A DNA stretch of 64,000 nt from Pseudomonadota bacterium (GTDB lineage: Bacteria > Pseudomonadota > Gammaproteobacteria > Xanthomonadales > Xanthomonadaceae): contig JAEWBY010000079.1 in the NCBI GenBank assembly GCA_023390905.1, positions 85,913 through 149,912 on the forward strand, read 5' to 3'. Both the position numbers and the translations under genes were made by a program. The notes beneath the pieces were generated by a model. It did not search any database and had not been told where the DNA came from. It saw only the letters and a list, made by a program, of their open reading frames with translations. Numbering within the stretch: position 1 is the first letter of the stretch; each line of letters begins with the position of its first letter. Positions 33,367-41,101 of the stretch are shown one piece after another.

Positions 33367-34322
33367 GCCAGGCCTCCGCATCGCTGATGATGCAGATAGA
33401 CATCCTCGAGCGAGGGTTCCTGCAGTTCGTAGTCCAGCAGATCGTCAGCCAGGCCGTGCATCAGTTGCAGCATCCAGCGGCGGCGACTGACCGGCACTTC
33501 CACGCGCAGCACGTTCGGTTCCTCCCGCTGCACGGCGAACGCGGCCTCTTGCAGCGCGTTCAGTGTCGGGGTGATGGCCGCCTCACGCAGTGCCAGCCGC
33601 GCCTGCGAGGGCAGGTCCGCGCGGTCCGACAGATCGCCGACCGTGCCCTGCGCAACCAGGCGACCATTGGCGATGATCGCCAGCTGATCCACATGGGTCT
33701 GGATCTCGGCCAGAAGATGCGAGCTGAGCAGCACGGTGGTGCCGTCATCGCGCAACTGCTCCAGCGTCGTGTAGAAATCGTGGGTCGCGACCGGATCCAG
33801 CCCGTTGGTGGGCTCGTCGAGAAACAGCAGACGGGGATGGCCGAGCAGCGCCTGCGCGAAGCCCAGCCGCTGGCGCATGCCCTTGGAATAGCCGCGGACG
33901 TCGCGATGCATCGCCGCGCCCAGTCCGACGCGTTCCAGCAGCGGCGCGCATTCGGAAGCGTCGACCGACTTGAGCCGCGCGAAGAAGCGCATGGTTTCGA
34001 GGCCGCTGAGGTGATCGTAGAGCGCCACGTTCTCCGGCAGATAACCGATCTGGCGGCGCAGGCCGCGAAAGCCCGCGCGGCCGACCGCGTGTCCGTTGAG
34101 ACGGATGTGGCCCTGGCCGATGGGCAGGATGCCGAGCATCATCTTCATCAGCGTGCTCTTGCCGGCGCCGTTGTGCCCGATCAGGCCGAAGATCTGGCCG
34201 GCGTCCACGCGCAGGGTGATGGCCTCGACGGCGTGGACGCTGCCGTAGTACTTGCTCACCGCATCCAGTTCGATGGCCGGCGGCTTCGGGATTGCGGCGT
34301 GGGTCGATGCGGGCGCTGTCAT
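33363..34322 (-). CDS. nosF: NosF ABC transporter ATPase
   Basis: A 319-residue ABC ATPase with Walker A GHNGAGKST (about residue 48), the signature YSKGMRQRLGFAQALLG, Walker B LLFLDEPTNGLD and the H-loop SSHLL. A C-terminal extension matches NosF. It energises NosY and acts with NosD to supply sulfur for the CuZ site. The ATG at 34322 overlaps the nosD stop by ATGA. Confidence 0.95.
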   Translation of the reverse strand: MTAPASTHAAIPKPPAIELDAVSKYYGSVHAVEAITLRVDAGQIFGLIGHNGAGKSTLMKMMLGILPIGQGHIRLNGHAVGRAGFRGLRRQIGYLPENVALYDHLSGLETMRFFARLKSVDASECAPLLERVGLGAAMHRDVRGYSKGMRQRLGFAQALLGHPRLLFLDEPTNGLDPVATHDFYTTLEQLRDDGTTVLLSSHLLAEIQTHVDQLAIIANGRLVAQGTVGDLSDRADLPSQARLALREAAITPTLNALQEAAFAVQREEPNVLRVEVPVSRRRWMLQLMHGLADDLLDYELQEPSLEDVYLHHQRCGGLA

Positions 34323-35605
34323 GGGGCTGCTCCGGATTCGGGGGGCGACAGCCAGCGCTGCCAGTCGGGGTGGTGCGGCTGCATCGCCGGCGCGGCATCG
34401 GTGATCGTCGGCACGCGCAGGATCGGGAACTGCCGCGAGATCAGCTTGAGCGTCTGCAGCGCGGGGCTGCTGTCCAGCAACTTGACGAAGGGATAGCGCG
34501 AAACGAGCCGATCGCCGACGTCGCTGGCTTCGTAAGGCGTATCGCCGCGACCGTTGCCGTCCTGATCCCAGCCCAGGTAGTTGCTCCAGTAATTGCCGGT
34601 GCGCTTGCCCCATTCCACGTCACGGCTGGCGACATAGCGCACCTGCTCGCCATTGAGGATGAAGTCGTTGCCATCGACGTCGTTGCGGTAGGAGCCGGCC
34701 CACAGGTGCACGCCGATCCGGTTGCCGACGATCAGATTGCCGCGCAGCGCGCTGTATTCGACGTCGTAGATGAAGAAGCCGCGCGCGTTGCCGGCCGCCA
34801 CGTTGTTCTCGATGGTGGAATCCTGCAGCGTGCGGAGCATGATGCCGTGATCGGCATTGGCCCAGGTGCGGTTTGCCCGCACGGTGATGTCGCGCACTTC
34901 CATCAACGCCAGCCCGCCGACATTGCGGAAGCTCTCGTTGTCCTGCCACAGGTTGTGGTAGGAGTTCATGTAGTGCGAACCGTAGCGGACGTGGTGAATG
35001 CGGTTGCCGACGAACTCGGCGTGGTGCGAGACATCCACGTAGATGCCGTCACGGGTGAAGCTGATGTGGTTGCGCGCGATGCGTGCACCCTGCGTGTTGT
35101 AGAGCTGGATGCCGTTGCCGCGCTGCGAGGACAGCATCTCGCGCATGCCGGTGATGAGGTTGTCCTCGATGCGCACGTCGTTGGCCTTCTCGATCCACAG
35201 CCCGAAGAGCACATGGGCGAAGTCGCAGTGGCGTACCTGCGCGCGATCCGCGCCCGGCTGCAGGTAGACGCCCGCGTTCTGTGCGCCGAGATCGCTGCCG
35301 CTGTCGCGTACGATCAGGTTGTCCACGGTGACGTCCGTCGCGGTCACGCGGATGACATCGCCGTGGCCACCGCCATCGACCGTGGGTTTTCCGATTCCGC
35401 GCAGCGTCAGCGGTTTGTCGACCACCAGGTTTTCGCGATAGTGGCCGCGTTCGATCTCGATCACGTCGCCTGGCCACGCCTGCGCGATGGCCCGCGTGAT
35501 GCTCTGCCCGCTGCGCACCCGCGTCGTGGCAGCGGACGCCAGCACCGGCAACAGCAGGAGTGCCAGCGCCAGCAGCGTTCTACAGCCAGCGGTCGGAGGT
35601 TTCAT
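34319..35605 (-). CDS. nosD: NosD periplasmic copper-enzyme assembly protein
   Basis: NosD is a periplasmic right-handed beta-helix of the parallel-repeat (CASH) type that docks with NosFY. The 428-residue precursor starts with a signal peptide (ending ASA), and the repeats are visible as ADRAQVRHCDFAH, RIEDNLITGM, IARNHISFTRDGIYVD and FVGNRIHHVRYGSHYMNSYH, among others. The ATG at 35605 overlaps the nosR stop by ATGA. Confidence 0.94.
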   Translation of the reverse strand: MKPPTAGCRTLLALALLLLPVLASAATTRVRSGQSITRAIAQAWPGDVIEIERGHYRENLVVDKPLTLRGIGKPTVDGGGHGDVIRVTATDVTVDNLIVRDSGSDLGAQNAGVYLQPGADRAQVRHCDFAHVLFGLWIEKANDVRIEDNLITGMREMLSSQRGNGIQLYNTQGARIARNHISFTRDGIYVDVSHHAEFVGNRIHHVRYGSHYMNSYHNLWQDNESFRNVGGLALMEVRDITVRANRTWANADHGIMLRTLQDSTIENNVAAGNARGFFIYDVEYSALRGNLIVGNRIGVHLWAGSYRNDVDGNDFILNGEQVRYVASRDVEWGKRTGNYWSNYLGWDQDGNGRGDTPYEASDVGDRLVSRYPFVKLLDSSPALQTLKLISRQFPILRVPTITDAAPAMQPHHPDWQRWLSPPESGAAP

Positions 35606-37773
35606 TCCACCAGTTCCAGTGGAATGAAATGTCCGTCGCGGCCGACCGGCGTCAGCGGTTGGCCCGCACGCTCGCGGCGCTTGCGTTCCTGCGCCAGCGG
35701 CGGGCAGGAGCGATCGTCGTGGTACAGCACCATGCAATCCAGGCACTGCATGCATTCGGTCGGATCGATGCGGCCCTGCGGATCGATTGCCTGCGACCCA
35801 CAACCATTGGCGCAGGCCTTACAGGTCGTGCATTCGGCCTTGCGCCACAGCCCGAGCAGACGCCAGCGCGAGGGAATGGCCAGACCGGCGCCGAGCGGGC
35901 ACAGGTACTTGCAGAACGGGCGCTCCATGAACATCGACAGCGCCAGCAGGAATGCCCAGAACAGGATGAAGGGCCACGCACGTGTCCAGATCGGCACGAA
36001 GAACGTGCTCTTGAACGGCTCGATCTCCGCCAGTTGCTCGGCCAGCGCCATCGAGTGGAACGATGCGCCCACCAGCACCACCAGCACGACATACTTCATC
36101 CAGCGCAGCCGCTGGTGCCAACGGTAGGGCAACTGGAACTGCCATCGCTTCAGGCCGATCCGGCCCGCGGCCTTGAACAGCAGTTCGCTCAGTGAGCCGT
36201 ACGGACAGAGCCATCCGCAGAACACGCCGCGTCCCCACAGCACGATGGTGATGGCGATGAAGATCCAGAAAATGAAGATCAGCGGGTCGCTCAGGAACAG
36301 ATCCCAGCGCCAGCCGTCCAGCAGCGAATGCAGTAGTGTCAGTACCTGCACGATGGAGGGCTGCGCCAGTTCCGAAAAGCCCAGGAACACCACGGCCAGC
36401 AACCACACCGTGATGTGCGGCCACAGGATGCGGCGCTTGTCGGTGCGACGTGAGCGCGCGGCCCAGCGGCGGTGCAGCGCGTAGAACACGAACACGAAGC
36501 AGAGCAGGGCGATCATCCCGATGATCGCGCCGGCCCGGCCTTTCCAGATACGCACCCAGGCCGGGGTCTTTGTTTCCAGGGTGGGCCGTCCGCCTTCCAG
36601 ATAGCGCGCAGGCAGCCAGTACTCGGCGTCGAAGTTGGCGTAATCGCTGTTGCCTTTCTCGGTGCTGCGGTGGGCAAGGAACGAGAGTGTCCAGGGATAC
36701 GCGGCGGAGAACGAATCGCTGCGCAGGATGAAGATGCCCGACTCGGTGTACTCCGGAACTCCCGCCGCGCGGACGCCGTAGAGGTTGCGATAGTCGGTGT
36801 CGCGGAAGTGATGGACGTCGACGTCCTGCGAAACCTGCAGGCGATCGTAGATGCCGCCGCGCACGAATGCCGAGCCCTTGAACGAGCTGCTGCCGCTGCC
36901 GATCACGAAGAGCGCGTGTTCGCCCGGCTTGAGATCGCCCATCAGTTGCCGGTAGCCGGCATCGCCGAGCACGCTGCGGCCGATGGCCGGCGCATTGAGA
37001 TAGCCGAACCACAGATCGATGAAGGGCTGTTCGCCTTGTCCGCCCACCTGGGACTGCGAAACGGTCAGGCGTTTGACGCTGCCGTCGGCGACGAGGCTGT
37101 TCCAGTCCTGCGGTGGGTCGCTGTACTCGATGAGACGCGCCTGTGGGCGGGCCACCGCCTGGACCAGTCCGACCTGGCGCGCGACCGCGAAACTGCCGCG
37201 CGTGACGAGCTGGTTTTCGGCCATCACGGTGACCGTCGCACCGCTGATCACCTGCATCGACACTTCACCGGCATTGGCTTGGCCAAGCTCGAAACGCGTA
37301 CCGGCCGGCTTGCCCAGGTATTGCCGGACGTAATCGTCCAGTTGTTTTTCCGGAATGCCGGCCAGCAGGATCGGCTCGCTGTGCTTGAGGATGCGAACGC
37401 CGCTGATCAGGCCTTTTGCGTCCATGCCGACCAGCGTGACCATCGGCTTGCCGGAATATCCGACGACATCGGGCGCGACATCGCTGGACAGGAAGACATA
37501 GCCGACGGTCGATTCGCGCCCGCCTTCCTTGCGTAGCCCGCGGACGAAGGCCGGGTTGCCTTCGCGCAGGCCGAAATGCGTGGCCTGCGGAAGGACGGAA
37601 CTGCACGGGGCGTACCGGCAGAGATCGGGGTCGCCGTAGATGCCCTGCGGCAGATCGGCTTCGTACGAGCCGGCATGCGCGATCGCGCAGCAGGCCAGCA
37701 GCAGCAACGGAATCCATCCGCGCCACCCACGACGAGGACGGTGCGCGGAAGACTTCGTCAGCAGAGCGGCCAC
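35602..37773 (-). CDS. nosR: NosR polytopic flavo-iron-sulfur protein
   Basis: NosR is the membrane electron donor and regulator for NosZ. The 723-residue protein has a signal sequence (about residues 1-35) and an FMN-binding domain with acceptor SGATVT at residues 177-182. Six hydrophobic helices follow, with CGWLCPYGSLSE and CKYLCPLGAG in the polyferredoxin region. The C-terminal clusters are CTTCKACANGCGS and CMQCLDCMVLYH. All cofactor motifs are intact. It is the first large gene of the nosRDFYL-unknown-nosX run. Confidence 0.96.
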   Translation of the reverse strand: MAALLTKSSAHRPRRGWRGWIPLLLLACCAIAHAGSYEADLPQGIYGDPDLCRYAPCSSVLPQATHFGLREGNPAFVRGLRKEGGRESTVGYVFLSSDVAPDVVGYSGKPMVTLVGMDAKGLISGVRILKHSEPILLAGIPEKQLDDYVRQYLGKPAGTRFELGQANAGEVSMQVISGATVTVMAENQLVTRGSFAVARQVGLVQAVARPQARLIEYSDPPQDWNSLVADGSVKRLTVSQSQVGGQGEQPFIDLWFGYLNAPAIGRSVLGDAGYRQLMGDLKPGEHALFVIGSGSSSFKGSAFVRGGIYDRLQVSQDVDVHHFRDTDYRNLYGVRAAGVPEYTESGIFILRSDSFSAAYPWTLSFLAHRSTEKGNSDYANFDAEYWLPARYLEGGRPTLETKTPAWVRIWKGRAGAIIGMIALLCFVFVFYALHRRWAARSRRTDKRRILWPHITVWLLAVVFLGFSELAQPSIVQVLTLLHSLLDGWRWDLFLSDPLIFIFWIFIAITIVLWGRGVFCGWLCPYGSLSELLFKAAGRIGLKRWQFQLPYRWHQRLRWMKYVVLVVLVGASFHSMALAEQLAEIEPFKSTFFVPIWTRAWPFILFWAFLLALSMFMERPFCKYLCPLGAGLAIPSRWRLLGLWRKAECTTCKACANGCGSQAIDPQGRIDPTECMQCLDCMVLYHDDRSCPPLAQERKRRERAGQPLTPVGRDGHFIPLELVE

Positions 37774-37787
37774 GAACGGGAACCCGG

Positions 37788-38258
37788 TTACTGCGACTGC
37801 GAGGTCATGTAGTCCACGGCCGCCTTGACTGCCTCGTCATCGAGCGACGGATTGCCGCCCTTGGCAGGCATCACGCCCTTGTTGCCGCTGAAGCCTTCGA
37901 GCGCGTGCTTGTAGAGCGTGTCCTTGCCCTGCGCGATGCGATCGTGCCAGTCGTCCTTCTTGCCGAGCATCGGCGCGCCGAGCGCGGTGGTGCCGTGGCA
38001 CATCGCGCAGGTCTGCTTGTAGGCCGCTTCGCCCGGGCCGCCCGCGGCGGGTGCCGCTTCGTTCGCCGCCACCATCGCCGGGGCAGCCGGTTCGGCGGGT
38101 GCATTCTGTCCGCTTGCCGCAGCCGGTGCGGTTGCAGGCATTTCGGTCGCAGACGGTTCCTGTGTGGATTCCCCGGTATCGGGGGTCTGTGCGGTGCAGG
38201 CGGCAAGCAGTGCGATCGAAGCGGCAACAGCGACGTTGCGGAAATCGGAGAAGGTCAT
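37788..38258 (-). CDS. c5-type cytochrome c lipoprotein (NosC-like)
   Basis: A monohaem cytochrome of 156 residues. It has a lipobox LLAACTAQ near residue 18, then a long Ala/Pro/Glu-rich linker. The haem motif is CAMCH (KQTCAMCHGTTALGAPMLG) and a Met ligand lies in GVMPAKGGN. Cytochromes of this kind precede nosR in several denitrifiers and can carry electrons to NosZ. The gene is 14 bases upstream of nosR and shares the twin FNR-box promoter region with divergent nosZ. Confidence 0.85.
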   Translation of the reverse strand: MTFSDFRNVAVAASIALLAACTAQTPDTGESTQEPSATEMPATAPAAASGQNAPAEPAAPAMVAANEAAPAAGGPGEAAYKQTCAMCHGTTALGAPMLGKKDDWHDRIAQGKDTLYKHALEGFSGNKGVMPAKGGNPSLDDEAVKAAVDYMTSQSQ

Positions 38259-38355
38259 GAATGCATCCAGGGAGAAGGTCGGTTTCGACTGCGTGCGTGA
38301 TGCGTACACGCTCACGAAGTCCGCTGCAAAATAGTGGTCAATGCATTCAATGGCC

Positions 38356-38369
38356 TTGATCAAGATCAA
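38356..38369. promoter_or_regulatory. FNR/ANR-type box 1 between nosC-nosR and nosZ
   Basis: TTGATCAAGATCAA, both half-sites perfect. It is 98 bases from the cytochrome start and 104 from the nosZ start. Confidence 0.88.
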
Positions 38370-38380
38370 GTATCGCGCCC

Positions 38381-38394
38381 TTGATCTTGATCAA
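38381..38394. promoter_or_regulatory. FNR/ANR-type box 2 between nosC-nosR and nosZ
   Basis: TTGATCTTGATCAA, the exact reverse complement of box 1. The centres are 25 bases apart. It is the box nearer nosZ. Confidence 0.88.
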
Positions 38395-38473
38395 GTTGTA
38401 CGCGCTTTGATCGGCAGTATGTTGCGTGCCGGGAAACAACCCACCCGGCAATCGGGTCATTGAGGAAAGCGGT

Positions 38474-40396
38474 ATGAGCAACAACAAGCAGATGGAACCA
38501 AGCGATCCCTCGCGCAGAAAAATCCTCGGGGGCGCAGCCGCACTGGCTGGCGCGGGATTGACGTTGAGTCTGACCGGCTGCGGTTCGCAGTCGACTGCAA
38601 ACGGCGCTGCCGCTGGCACGGCCGCTGCGGGAGGCGAGAATGGCAAGGGACGTTACGAAGTTCCGCCGGGCCAGCTGGATGACTACTACGTGCTGTCATC
38701 GGGCGGACATTCGGGCGAGGTGCGCATCTATGGCTGCCCGTCGGGCCGCACGATCAAGCGGATTCCGGTGTTCAACATCGATCCGATGGTGGGTTGGGGC
38801 ATCACCAATGAATCCAGGGCGATCATGGGCACGCGTCCGGATGGCCAGCTGAAGTACTGGACCGGCGACACCCACCACGTGCACGGCCATTACAACGATG
38901 GCACGTACAGCGGCAAGTACTTCTGGGTCAATGACAAGCTGCACAGCCGCGTGGCGCGCATCCGTGGCGACACCTTCGAGGTGGATCGCATCACCGAGCT
39001 GCCGAACGTGCAGGGCCATCACGGCATCTTCCCGGACAAGCGTGATCCGGTGGATCAGTCGATCAACCACACCACGCGCGTGTTCGCCGGCGCCGAATTC
39101 CATATCCCGCTGCCCAACGATGGCCGCGACATGGACAATCCGAGCGCCTACGGCTGCGTGTTCACCTGCCTGGACGCCGAGACGATGGAAGTGCGCTGGC
39201 AGTGCCGCGTGGACGGCAACATGGATCTGGTCGCCACCAGCTATGACGGCCGTTTCGCCGCGTCCAACCAGTACAACATGGAAGGCGGCGCGCATTACGA
39301 GGACATGATGTCGGCCGAGCAGGATGCCTGCGTGTTCTTCGATATCGCCCGCATCGAAGCGGCGATCGCCGCTGGCAAGTCCACCACGATCGGTGATTCG
39401 AACGTGCCGGTGGTCGATGGTCGCCGCGCCGCCAACAGCGATCCGAAGACCGCGCTGACCTGCTACGTGCCGGTGCCGAAGAATCCGCACGGCGTGAACG
39501 CCAGCCCCGACGGCAAGTATTTCGTGTGCTCGGGCAAGCTGTCACCGACCTGCTCGGTGATCGATCTGTCCAAGGTCGGCGAGTGGTTCGATGGCACGCT
39601 GCAGAATCCGCGCGATGCGGTGGTCGCCGAACCGAACCTGGGCCTGGGCCCGCTGCACACCGGCTTCGACAACAAGGGCAATGCGTACACCACGCTGTTC
39701 CTGGACAGCAAGATCGTCAAGTGGAACGTCGCCGCCGCCATCGCGCAGTTCAAGGGCGACAAGAACGCCAAGGTCGTGCTGGACTCGGTGGACGTGCACT
39801 ACCAGCCGGGCCACGGTTACACCTCGATGGGCGAAACCAAGAACCCGGATGGCCGCTTCTTCAACTCGGGCAACAAGTTCTCCAAGGATCGCTTCCTGCC
39901 GGTCGGCCCGCTGCACGTGGAGACCGAGCAGCTCATCGACATCTCCGGCGACAAGATGGTGCTCGTGCACGATCACACGGCCTATCCGGAACCGCATGAC
40001 GCGATCATCGTCGCGGCCGATCTGATCAAGACCCGCCAGATCTACAGCCTGGACGAGTTCCCGAATGCCGTCTCGGCCGAGACCGCGGGCATCACCCGCG
40101 AAGGCAACCAGGTGCACGTGCGCCTGACCTCGCAGGCGCCGGCGTATTCGATGCGCGAGTTCACGGTGAAGAAGGGCGACGTGGTGACGATCACCCTGAC
40201 CAATCTGGACAAGGTCGAGGATCTGACACACGGTTTCGGCATCCCGAAGTACAACGTCAACTTCATCGTCAATCCGCAGGAAACCAAGTCGGTGACGTTC
40301 GTGGCCGACAAGCCAGGCGTGTACTGGTGCTACTGCACGCACTTCTGCCACGCGCTGCACCTGGAAATGCGCTCGCGCATGATCGTGGAAGGCTGA
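38474..40396 (+). CDS. nosZ: Nitrous oxide reductase, Tat-exported (clade I type)
   Basis: NosZ reduces N2O to N2 in the periplasm. The 640-residue precursor has a Tat signal SRRKILGGAAALAGAG (near residue 12), so it is a clade I form. The seven-bladed propeller carries CuZ His residues, seen in TGDTHHVHGHYNDG, VQGHHGIF and HDHTAYPEPHD. The C-terminal CuA domain ends in GVYWCYCTHFCHALHLEMRS with both Cys, both His and Met. The ATG at 38474 follows GAGGAAAG. It is a single-gene transcript with its own terminator at 40419-40447. Confidence 0.98.
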   Translation: MSNNKQMEPSDPSRRKILGGAAALAGAGLTLSLTGCGSQSTANGAAAGTAAAGGENGKGRYEVPPGQLDDYYVLSSGGHSGEVRIYGCPSGRTIKRIPVFNIDPMVGWGITNESRAIMGTRPDGQLKYWTGDTHHVHGHYNDGTYSGKYFWVNDKLHSRVARIRGDTFEVDRITELPNVQGHHGIFPDKRDPVDQSINHTTRVFAGAEFHIPLPNDGRDMDNPSAYGCVFTCLDAETMEVRWQCRVDGNMDLVATSYDGRFAASNQYNMEGGAHYEDMMSAEQDACVFFDIARIEAAIAAGKSTTIGDSNVPVVDGRRAANSDPKTALTCYVPVPKNPHGVNASPDGKYFVCSGKLSPTCSVIDLSKVGEWFDGTLQNPRDAVVAEPNLGLGPLHTGFDNKGNAYTTLFLDSKIVKWNVAAAIAQFKGDKNAKVVLDSVDVHYQPGHGYTSMGETKNPDGRFFNSGNKFSKDRFLPVGPLHVETEQLIDISGDKMVLVHDHTAYPEPHDAIIVAADLIKTRQIYSLDEFPNAVSAETAGITREGNQVHVRLTSQAPAYSMREFTVKKGDVVTITLTNLDKVEDLTHGFGIPKYNVNFIVNPQETKSVTFVADKPGVYWCYCTHFCHALHLEMRSRMIVEG

Positions 40397-40418
40397 GTTC
40401 TCGCTCCCTGCTGTACGC

Positions 40419-40447
40419 AATCGCCCACTTCGGTGGGCGATTTTTTT
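40419..40447 (+). terminator. Rho-independent terminator after nosZ
   Basis: AATCGCCCAC, loop TTCG, GTGGGCGATT, then TTTTT: a strong 10-bp stem and a T run beginning 23 bases after the nosZ stop. Confidence 0.92.
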
Positions 40448-40467
40448 GGGCGGCTCAACGCCGGGTC

Positions 40468-40481
40468 TTGATGCAGATCAG
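40468..40481. promoter_or_regulatory. FNR/ANR-type box upstream of small protein C
   Basis: TTGATGCAGATCAG, one mismatch at the last base, just after the nosZ terminator and 77 bases before the small-protein ATG. It shows that the small gene has its own anaerobic promoter rather than read-through from nosZ. Confidence 0.72.
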
Positions 40482-40558
40482 TGAGCCCGCCCCCGGACGC
40501 CCCTAAAGTCCGCCGAAGCACGCGACCGCGTGCATGGACCGGAACAGGAAACGACACG

Positions 40559-40813
40559 ATGAGCCCAGATACGGCGGCCCCGGCAGCCACCCCTGAACAA
40601 CGCTGCGAAATCATGACCCAGGCGCTTCGCGAGTGGGACCCGGATGCCGAGGTCAAACTCGAAGCCGATACGGGCCGCCTGAGCATCCTGACCACGCTGC
40701 CGACCGAGCGGGTGGTGAGCGTGCTGCATGCGGTGGGCGAGTCGGTCGAGCTGGAGCGCAATGGCGCAGCGCGCGAGAACTGCTGCGGTTGCGGATGCTC
40801 GCACGGCGACTGA
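40559..40813 (+). CDS. Small unknown protein, copper-enzyme-linked family, member C
   Basis: An 84-residue protein of the family seen at 6200-6466 and 12441-12680: TQALREWDPDAEVKLEADTG, LSILTTLPTERVVSVLHAVG and the tail NCCGCGCSHGD. It has the richest cysteine tail of the three (four Cys and one His in nine residues), which suggests metal binding. It is a monocistronic unit between an FNR-type box and a strong terminator. A CAGGAAAC site precedes the ATG. No signal peptide. Function unknown; a cytoplasmic copper carrier or sensor is one reading. Confidence 0.78.
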   Translation: MSPDTAAPAATPEQRCEIMTQALREWDPDAEVKLEADTGRLSILTTLPTERVVSVLHAVGESVELERNGAARENCCGCGCSHGD

Positions 40814-40838
40814 GCCGGTGAGCGATTGCGGAAGCACG

Positions 40839-40870
40839 AAGAGCCGCATCGCGGCTCTTTTTTTTTTTTT
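40839..40870 (+). terminator. Rho-independent terminator after small protein C
   Basis: AAGAGCCGC, ATC loop, GCGGCTCTT and a run of 13 T, starting about 25 bases after the stop codon. It is an unusually long T tract for this genome. Confidence 0.92.
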
Positions 40871-41047
40871 CGTGCGCGTGATGGGCACGCGATCGTAAGA
40901 CTGTGAGCCGCGGGTTGGATGCGATTGGAAGTCCCAACCGGGTTGGTGCGGGTCGATCTCCCCCGTTGCGTCGAACGGCGTGTTGGCCCCTGAAGCGGCT
41001 CATGCCCGGCGGTGGAAGCGCGAAGCGTCAGCGTGTTGTAGCGAATG

Positions 41048-41077
41048 AAAAAAGAAGGGCCGCTTGCGCGGCCCTTC
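41048..41077 (-). terminator. Rho-independent terminator after norB
   Basis: On the minus strand: GAAGGGCCGC, loop GCAA, GCGGCCCTTC, then TTTTTT. It begins 24 bases after the norB stop. Confidence 0.92.
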
Positions 41078-41101
41078 TTCGATCCGGATGCCTGTATTGG
41101 C

